Shown here: positions 8,086 through 14,985 of the stretch, piece after piece
Position numbering within the stretch: position 1 is the stretch's first letter
Layout: each line of letters opens with the position of its first letter
Assembly: GCA_964509685.1 (NCBI GenBank)
Contig: CAZDYQ010000075.1
Span: 1-14,985 of the forward strand
Reading direction: 5' to 3'
Length of the DNA stretch: 14,985 nucleotides
Origin: JAMLIN01 sp964509685
GTDB taxonomy: Bacteria > Pseudomonadota > Gammaproteobacteria > Burkholderiales > Burkholderiaceae_E
The notes under the pieces: model-generated
Database searches by the model: none
Told to the model about the DNA's origin: nothing
What the model saw: only the letters and a program-made list of their open reading frames with translations
Made by a program: the position numbers and the translations under genes

Positions 8086-8101
8086 CCGCTAGAGCGCAAG
8101 C

Positions 8102-8719
8102 ATGCAGACCCCTTCCGCGAGCCCGGGCACCGGTCTCGCCGACCTGCCCGACGAGGACCTGATGGTGCTGGTGGCGCGCGGCATCGTGCAGGAACCGGCG
8201 ACCGAGCTCTTCGCTCGTCACAACAGGGACCTCTTCAATTTCCTGGCCTGGCTCACCGGCGGCAACCTCGCCGAGGCCGAGGACCTCGCCCAGAAGACCT
8301 GGCTCAGACTGATCAGCCGCTGCTCGGACTACCGGCCGGGGGCCGCGACGTTTCGCACCTGGCTCTTCCAGATCGCGCGCAACGCGTTCATCGATGCGCG
8401 CCGGGCAGCGTCCGAGCGACTGCGCTCCAATGTCGACCCGGAGGCCGCGATCGAGCGCGAAACGACCGCTGACCATTCGACCCGCGAAGCGGGGCCGGAC
8501 CCCGAGGCGTCGCTGGTCGCCGGCGAGTCGCGCGACCGGCTGCACGCGGCACTGCTGGCCCTGCCGGTGGCTCAGCGCGAAGTGGTCGTGCTTCGCTACT
8601 TCGGCAACCTGAGCCTCGACGAGGTCTCCGCCACAGTGGGCGCGGGGGTGGAGACGGTGCGCAGCCGCCTGCGCTATGCCTACCGGGCGCTGCGCTCGCG
8701 GCTCGAAGGCGGCGCATGA
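8102..8719 (+). CDS. ECF-type RNA polymerase sigma-70 factor
   Basis: This 205-residue protein has only the two domains of an ECF sigma factor. Region 2 spans about 34-101 (ELFARHNRDLFNFLAWLTG, AEDLAQKTWLRL, TFRTWLFQIARNAFIDARR, the last parts covering -10 recognition). A loose linker spans 102-145, and region 4 spans about 146-200 with the helix-turn-helix ALPVAQREVVVLRYFG, LSLDEVSATVGAGVETVRSRLRYA (-35 recognition; given in two pieces). It has no C-terminal extension. The ATG at 8102 has no clear Shine-Dalgarno, only a purine-rich AGAGCG. It follows the vWA lipoprotein gene by 70 bases, and its stop overlaps the next start as ATGA, the arrangement typical of sigma/anti-sigma pairs. I cannot assign it to a numbered ECF group. 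Confidence 0.92.
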   Translation: MQTPSASPGTGLADLPDEDLMVLVARGIVQEPATELFARHNRDLFNFLAWLTGGNLAEAEDLAQKTWLRLISRCSDYRPGAATFRTWLFQIARNAFIDARRAASERLRSNVDPEAAIERETTADHSTREAGPDPEASLVAGESRDRLHAALLALPVAQREVVVLRYFGNLSLDEVSATVGAGVETVRSRLRYAYRALRSRLEGGA

Positions 8720-9801
8720 GCGGGTCGCGGATGCATCCGGAGGAAGCCTTCGTCGCGGGGCAGGGGCCGCTCGTCGACGCGCTGCGGGCGCTGCCGCGCT
8801 TCGAGCCGCCCGCGCGGATGGCGGCCGGCTTCCAGGCCATGCTCGCCCGCCATGCCGCGCGTCCGCCCGGCTTCGAGCCGCCCGCCCGCCTCGAGTCGGC
8901 GGTGCTCGGGGCGATCGCTCGCCAGCAGGCCGCGCAGGCCGCCCGGCGCAGGGCCGTCCTGGACGAGATCGCACGCGGCAACGACCCCGCGACCGCGCTC
9001 GATGCCGACCTGTCGCCGGCCGCGCGGGCGTGGCTGCGCGAGCGCGCGCAGCCCATGGCGGGCGACGGACGGCTCGCGAGCGATCCCGCTGCTTCCCGAT
9101 CGGATCGCGATGTGGCCCGTCGCGCGGGCGATCGCCCCCGGCTTCGCCTGCCGGCTGGCTGGTGGCGATTCGCCGCCGGCGGACTGGTGGCCGTGCTCGC
9201 TCTGGGCGTCGGGCTGCGGACGATGCTAGAGCCCGCCCCCGTGCCGGAGTCGGTGCGGGAGCCCCGACGCGTCGAGGCCCCGTCGCCGGCCGCGGGAAGT
9301 GCGGGCTCGGTCGAAGGCGGCCAGGCCGTGCGACCGGCGCCCGGGGCGGCGCCACCGGGGGAATTCGCGGAAGCTGGACGAAGGTCGCGGTCCGAGCGCC
9401 GGGACGCGCTGGTCTCGCGTGACCGGACGGACCGGGAGCGCGCGATGCGCGAGCGTCGCCCGAGCGTCGCGGCGGCCCCGCCACCACCGCCGGCAGCCGC
9501 GTCCGCGCCGCAGCCCATGCCCGACGCTCCGTCCCTGGCGCAGGACGACGGGGCGCCGGCATGGCGGCTGGCGGACGATCCTGCGATGCGGCTGCGTGGG
9601 CTTGCCGCAGGCTCGCGCTGGATTCTCTGCAGCCATCCGTCCGAACTCGACCAGGCGCACCGCTGGCTGCAACGGGGCATCGATGCCATCCTCGCGGACG
9701 AGCGCGGCCAGTCATCCGGGATCTCGCTGCGGGAGAGGGTGCGCATCGAGCCGCGAAACGACGTCCCGGCCGGCCGGCTGCGCCTGGTGCGCGACGACTG
9801 A
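8716..9801 (+). CDS. Single-pass membrane protein, probable anti-sigma factor without zinc finger
   Basis: This 361-residue protein overlaps the sigma gene by 4 bases and has one membrane segment at about 149-168 (WWRFAAGGLVAVLALGVGL). The N-terminal half (1-148) would be cytoplasmic and could bind the sigma factor; the C-terminal half (169-361) periplasmic. No HxxxCxxC zinc-binding motif is present, so it is not a classical ZAS anti-sigma factor. The N-terminal part has a duplicated unit, FEPPARM at 29-35 and FEPPARL at 53-59, 24 residues apart. The periplasmic part has a low-complexity Pro/Ala/Arg linker (about 172-280, with a run of Pro near 256-260), then a compact end from about 283 (PAWRLADDPAMRLRGLAAG, LDQAHRWLQRGIDAIL). 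The function rests on position and topology, since I recognise no named domain. Confidence 0.7.
   Translation: MSGSRMHPEEAFVAGQGPLVDALRALPRFEPPARMAAGFQAMLARHAARPPGFEPPARLESAVLGAIARQQAAQAARRRAVLDEIARGNDPATALDADLSPAARAWLRERAQPMAGDGRLASDPAASRSDRDVARRAGDRPRLRLPAGWWRFAAGGLVAVLALGVGLRTMLEPAPVPESVREPRRVEAPSPAAGSAGSVEGGQAVRPAPGAAPPGEFAEAGRRSRSERRDALVSRDRTDRERAMRERRPSVAAAPPPPPAAASAPQPMPDAPSLAQDDGAPAWRLADDPAMRLRGLAAGSRWILCSHPSELDQAHRWLQRGIDAILADERGQSSGISLRERVRIEPRNDVPAGRLRLVRDD
8798..8885 (+). repeat. Direct repeat pair within the anti-sigma gene
   Basis: The 16-base sequence GCTTCGAGCCGCCCGC occurs at 8798-8813 and again, identical, at 8870-8885, exactly 72 bases apart. It encodes the repeated FEPPAR motif, and the similarity continues weakly at protein level (MAAGFQAMLARHAA versus LESAVLGAIARQQA). 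It looks like an in-frame tandem duplication of 24 codons. Confidence 0.7.
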
Positions 9802-9820
9802 GCCGGCATCCAGGAAAGCC

Positions 9821-11029
9821 ATGCACGCAACGCTGCCCGAGGACGATATTTCGAAGGGATCCGCCCTGGAGGTCATGCTCGCCTTCCTCAAGCTCGGCCT
9901 CGTCTCCTTCGGCGGGCCCGCGGCCCACCTCGGCTACTTCAGGACGGAGTTCGTCGAGCGCCGGCGCTGGCTCGACGACCGCGCCTATTCGGACCTCGTC
10001 GCCCTGTGCCAGTTCCTGCCCGGCCCGTCCAGCAGCCAGCTCGGCATCGGCATCGGCCTGGGCCGCGCGGGGTGGCCCGGGTCGATCGCCGCATGGGCGG
10101 GATTCACGCTGCCATCGGCGCTCGCGATGATCCTGTTCGCCTACGGCGTCGCCCGCTGGCCCGGCCTCGCGGATTCCGGCGCCGTTCACGGACTCAAGGT
10201 GGTCGCGGTCGCCGTGGTGGCCCAGGCGGTCGTCGGCATGGGACGCGCCCTGTGCCCGGACATGCCCCGGCTGCTGATCGCCGCGCTCGCCGCCCTCGTC
10301 GTCCTGTGGGCGCCAGCCGCCTCCGGGCAGGTGACGGCGATCATCATGGGCGGACTGGCCGGTCTCGCGCTGCGCAAGGAGCAAGTACCCACTGCCATGG
10401 ATCGTGGCCAACGTGCTTCTCGAAGACTGGGCGGGCTGCTGCTCGCGACCTGCGGGATCCTGCTGGTCGGCCTCTCCCTCGTCGCCGCCGCGAGCGGCTC
10501 GCTGCTCCTGCAGGCCTTCGCCTCGTTCTACCGTTCCGGGGCGCTGGTCTTCGGCGGCGGCCACGTCGTGCTGCCGCTGTTGCAGGCGAGCGTGGTGCCG
10601 CAGGGCTGGGTGTCGAACGATGCCTTCCTGGCGGGCTACGGCGCCGCCCAGGCCGTGCCCGGGCCGCTCTTCAGTTTCTCCGCCTACCTGGGCGCCGCCA
10701 TGCCGGCGCCGCTCGGCGGCTGGACGGGCGGCCTGTTCCTGCTCGTCGCGATCTTCCTGCCGGGCTACCTGCTGGTGACCGGCGCACTGCCGTTCTGGGA
10801 AGCGCTGCGACGGCGCACCGGGATGCGGCGCGCGCTTGCCGGCATCAACGCCGCCGTGGTGGGCCTGCTTGCCGCGGCGCTCTACCACCCGGTATGGACG
10901 AGCGCGATCCACGACTGGCGGGACCTCGCGCTCGCGCTGGCCGCCTTCGGCCTGCTGCAGTTCGCCCGGGTGTCGCCGGTGATCGTCGTGCCGCTGGCGG
11001 CGGCCGGCGGCTGGATCCTGGGCGCCTAG
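9821..11029 (+). CDS. chrA: Chromate transporter ChrA, two-domain (long-chain CHR) type
   Basis: This 402-residue inner-membrane protein has both homologous CHR halves. The N-terminal half contains FLKLGLVSFGGPAAHLG (22-38), RRRWLDD (47-53) and QFLPGPSSSQ (64-73). The C-terminal half contains FGGGHVVLPLL (244-254), QGWVSNDAFLAGYG (261-274) and QAVPGPLFSF (277-286). Many hydrophobic segments fit the 10-13 helices expected. CHR proteins export chromate, sometimes with little effect on resistance, and some members may move other anions. The ATG at 9821 was chosen because AGGAAAG (9812-9818) lies just upstream and the protein starts at the usual distance from the first motif. It follows the anti-sigma gene by 19 bases in the same direction, so it may be co-transcribed. 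No chrB or chrF regulator is visible nearby. Confidence 0.94.
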   Translation: MHATLPEDDISKGSALEVMLAFLKLGLVSFGGPAAHLGYFRTEFVERRRWLDDRAYSDLVALCQFLPGPSSSQLGIGIGLGRAGWPGSIAAWAGFTLPSALAMILFAYGVARWPGLADSGAVHGLKVVAVAVVAQAVVGMGRALCPDMPRLLIAALAALVVLWAPAASGQVTAIIMGGLAGLALRKEQVPTAMDRGQRASRRLGGLLLATCGILLVGLSLVAAASGSLLLQAFASFYRSGALVFGGGHVVLPLLQASVVPQGWVSNDAFLAGYGAAQAVPGPLFSFSAYLGAAMPAPLGGWTGGLFLLVAIFLPGYLLVTGALPFWEALRRRTGMRRALAGINAAVVGLLAAALYHPVWTSAIHDWRDLALALAAFGLLQFARVSPVIVVPLAAAGGWILGA

Positions 11030-11056
11030 GGGCGCCGCCGTGACGCCCGGGCGGCG

Positions 11057-11059
<3 letters not shown>
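11021..11059. terminator. Two short hairpins between convergent chrA and gyrB
   Basis: Two inverted repeats lie at the convergent junction. GGCGCC-N4-GGCGCC (11021-11036) spans the chrA stop. TGACGCC-N5-GGCGTCA (11041-11059) spans the gyrB stop with a 7-base perfect stem. Neither is followed by a T-tract, so intrinsic termination is uncertain, but the position suits a two-way terminator. Confidence 0.35.
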
Positions 11060-13555
<2,496 letters not shown>

Positions 13556-13562
13556 TATCTGC

Positions 13563-14672
13563 TCAGATACGCATAGGCATCACGACGTACTTGAAGCTGT
13601 CGTCGTCCGGAACCGTGAGGAGGGCGCTGGTGTTCGCATCGCCGAACTCGATCGAGACGGTCTCGACCTTCAGGTTGTTCAGCACGTCCTGCAGGTAGGA
13701 AACGTTGAAGCCGACCTCGATCTCGTCGCCCTGGTATTCGGCCTCGATCTCGTCGACGGCCTCTTCCTGCTCGGCGTTGGTGATCTGCACCTTGAGGCCC
13801 TGGGCGGATGCGGCGAGCCGCACGCCCTTGAACTTCTCGGTCGTGAGGATGGAGGCGCGCGCCAGCGACGCGGCGAGGTCGTCGCGGCGGATCAGCAGGC
13901 GCTTGGTGTAGCCCTGCGGGATCACGCGCTGGTAGTCGGGGAACTTGCCCTCGACGAGCTTGGAGATCATCTCGACGCCGCCGAAGGCGAAGCGCACCTG
14001 GTTGGGCGCGACGGTGATGTCCACGGGATCGTCGCTGTCGGCGAGCAGGCGCTGCATCTCGAGCACCGTCTTGCGCGGGATGATGACCTCCTGGCGCGCA
14101 AGCCCGGCGCCTTCCAGCGTCGCCTGGCAGTACGCGAGACGGTGGCCGTCGGTGGCGACCACCCGGATCAGGTCGCCGTCGGTGACGAGCAGCAGGCCGT
14201 TCAGGTAGTAGCGGATGTCCTGCTGCGCCATCGCGAAGTGGACCATGTGGAACAGGTGCTTGAGCTGCTTCTGCGGCAGGCTGAAGCGCGTGGTGTTGTC
14301 CTCGGCGATGGCGACGGTGGGGTAGTCGTCGGCGCTCAGCGTCTGCAGGGCGAAGCGACTCTTGCCGGCGCGCACGGTGGCCTTGCGGTTGTCCAGCGAG
14401 ATGCTGACTTCGGCGCTCTCGGGAAGGCTGCGCAGGATGTCGATCAGCTTGCGCGCGGCGACCGTCGTGGCGACCGGCCCGGGATCGCCGCCGAGCTCGG
14501 CCTCGGTGCTGATCTGGATCTCGACATCGGTGGCGAGCAACGAGACGGTCTCCCCGCTCTTGCGGATCAGGACATTGGCCAGGATCGGCAGGGTATGGCG
14601 ACGCTCGACGATGCCGGCCACGGTCTGCAGCGGCTTGAGGATCGCGTCGCGGTTCGCTTTCATCAGTAGCAT
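13563..14672 (-). CDS. dnaN: DNA polymerase III subunit beta (sliding clamp)
   Basis: This 369-residue protein is the ring-shaped clamp that holds polymerase III on DNA. Seen: N-terminal LLMKANRDAILKPLQTVAGIVERRHTLPILAN-type sequence (given here as positions 2-33, with ILKPLQ and RRHTLPILAN as key parts), ATDVEIQI (47-54), RYYLNGLL in the middle domain, and the C-terminal YVVMPMRI that closes clamp proteins. The length is normal. The ATG at 14672 was chosen because AGGA lies 9 bases upstream and because betaproteobacterial clamps start similarly (MQLVK-type, as I recall). A second ATG at 14663 has no ribosome site, and an ATG at 14852 would read through the intergenic region. It lies upstream of gyrB with a 7-base gap and no recF in between. 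Confidence 0.97.
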   Translation of the reverse strand: MLLMKANRDAILKPLQTVAGIVERRHTLPILANVLIRKSGETVSLLATDVEIQISTEAELGGDPGPVATTVAARKLIDILRSLPESAEVSISLDNRKATVRAGKSRFALQTLSADDYPTVAIAEDNTTRFSLPQKQLKHLFHMVHFAMAQQDIRYYLNGLLLVTDGDLIRVVATDGHRLAYCQATLEGAGLARQEVIIPRKTVLEMQRLLADSDDPVDITVAPNQVRFAFGGVEMISKLVEGKFPDYQRVIPQGYTKRLLIRRDDLAASLARASILTTEKFKGVRLAASAQGLKVQITNAEQEEAVDEIEAEYQGDEIEVGFNVSYLQDVLNNLKVETVSIEFGDANTSALLTVPDDDSFKYVVMPMRI

Positions 14673-14934
14673 TTGTTCTAGTCCTGTTGCTGCTGTTGTA
14701 TGTAGGCGGGCCAAGTCTGTTGAAAAGCGGCGCGGGGCCAGTACTGGCGCCGGTTTCCGGGGAACCGGCGCTTGTGGATATCGTGTGCCGCGCGCTGGGG
14801 ACGGCTGGGGATGGAACGGGGCCGATCCGGGGCCGCCTCGCCTTGTCCACATTTCGGGCGGAATTGTCCGCAGGCCGGTCCACCGGTCATCCGACCGATG
14901 TCCACAGCTTGCACCCCCGCCTTGTCCACTGGCT
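14673..14934. other. dnaA-dnaN intergenic region with DnaA-box-like cluster, candidate origin element
   Basis: These 262 bases contain five sites resembling the DnaA box TTATCCACA. Plus strand: TTGTCCACA (14843-14851, 8 of 9), TTGTCCGCA (14864-14872, 7 of 9), ATGTCCACA (14898-14906, 7 of 9) and TTGTCCACT (14922-14930, 7 of 9). Minus strand: ATATCCACA (14773-14781, 8 of 9). Four share orientation and are spaced 21, 34 and 24 bases. The dnaN promoter must also lie here or further upstream. No strongly A+T-rich unwinding element is evident. The region could be all or part of oriC, or an autoregulatory site for dnaN. Confidence 0.6.
14747..14771. repeat. 9-base inverted repeat beside a DnaA box
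   Basis: GCGCCGGTT (14747-14755) and AACCGGCGC (14763-14771) form a perfect 9-base stem with a 7-base loop, ending 2 bases before the DnaA-box-like site at 14773. It could act as a dnaA transcript terminator read on the minus strand, though no T-tract follows directly, or as a structural element of the origin. Confidence 0.5.
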
Positions 14935-14985
14935 TCATGCGCGCAGGGCCTGTTCGACGAGGTGGAGCTGGCGATTGAACTCGGC
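14935..14985 (-). CDS. dnaA: Chromosomal replication initiator protein DnaA, C-terminal end (partial)
   Basis: The window ends inside a minus-strand gene of which only 16 codons and the TGA are visible: AEFNRQLHLVEQALRA. The sequence resembles the last residues of DnaA in betaproteobacteria (a QLHxLEQxL-type end, as I recall), and the position directly upstream of dnaN with DnaA boxes between fits. The rest, including the AAA+ and DNA-binding domains, lies past the right edge. The identification relies mostly on gene order. Confidence 0.75.
   Translation of the reverse strand, partial: AEFNRQLHLVEQALRA

Noticed and set aside
7721..10912. Open frame of 1063 codons on the minus strand
   Set aside because: It runs opposite to the vWA, sigma, anti-sigma and chrA genes, has Arg/Ala/Pro-rich low-complexity translation and no domain. 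It is a shadow caused by high GC.

Overview
The window is high-GC chromosomal DNA from a proteobacterium, most likely a betaproteobacterium of Burkholderiales type. The right end carries dnaA (only its last 16 codons), dnaN and gyrB in that order on the minus strand with no recF between dnaN and gyrB. The beta clamp N-terminus (MLLMKANRDAILKPLQ, then IVERRHTLPILAN) also resembles that group. This is inference from recalled family features, not from a search.

Layout from left to right. (1) 5-1503, minus: livG and livF, two ATPases of a branched-chain amino acid type ABC importer, overlapping by 4 bases; the rest of the operon would lie beyond the left edge. (2) 1504-1816: divergent intergenic region. 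(3) 1817-3961, plus: an Old Yellow Enzyme family oxidoreductase, a DUF2946-like small exported protein and a PCuAC-type periplasmic copper chaperone. The last two form a small copper-handling pair. (4) 3973-5229, minus: an acyl-CoA dehydrogenase of the ACAD10/11-like kind. (5) 5441-5767, plus: an unrecognised 108-residue protein whose 3' end overlaps the convergent YaiI/UPF0178 gene (5748-6206, minus). (6) 6310-9801, plus: a YfbK-like von Willebrand A lipoprotein, an ECF sigma factor and a single-pass membrane protein that is probably its anti-sigma factor. (7) 9821-11029, plus: a full-length two-domain chromate transporter, chrA. (8) 11057-14985, minus: gyrB, dnaN, an intergenic region with a cluster of DnaA-box-like sites, and the 3' end of dnaA.

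Genes that work together: LivG with LivF (import energisation); DUF2946 with PCuAC (copper supply to the envelope, inferred); the vWA lipoprotein with the sigma and anti-sigma pair (probably an envelope-signalling unit, inferred); and dnaA-dnaN-gyrB (replication initiation, clamp and supercoiling).

Most of the content is familiar. The points most worth a second look are the vWA/sigma/non-zinc anti-sigma module with a GCGAACC element shared upstream of two of its genes, the candidate replication origin between dnaA and dnaN, and the unrecognised small protein at 5441. I see no CRISPR array, insertion sequence, tRNA or rRNA.
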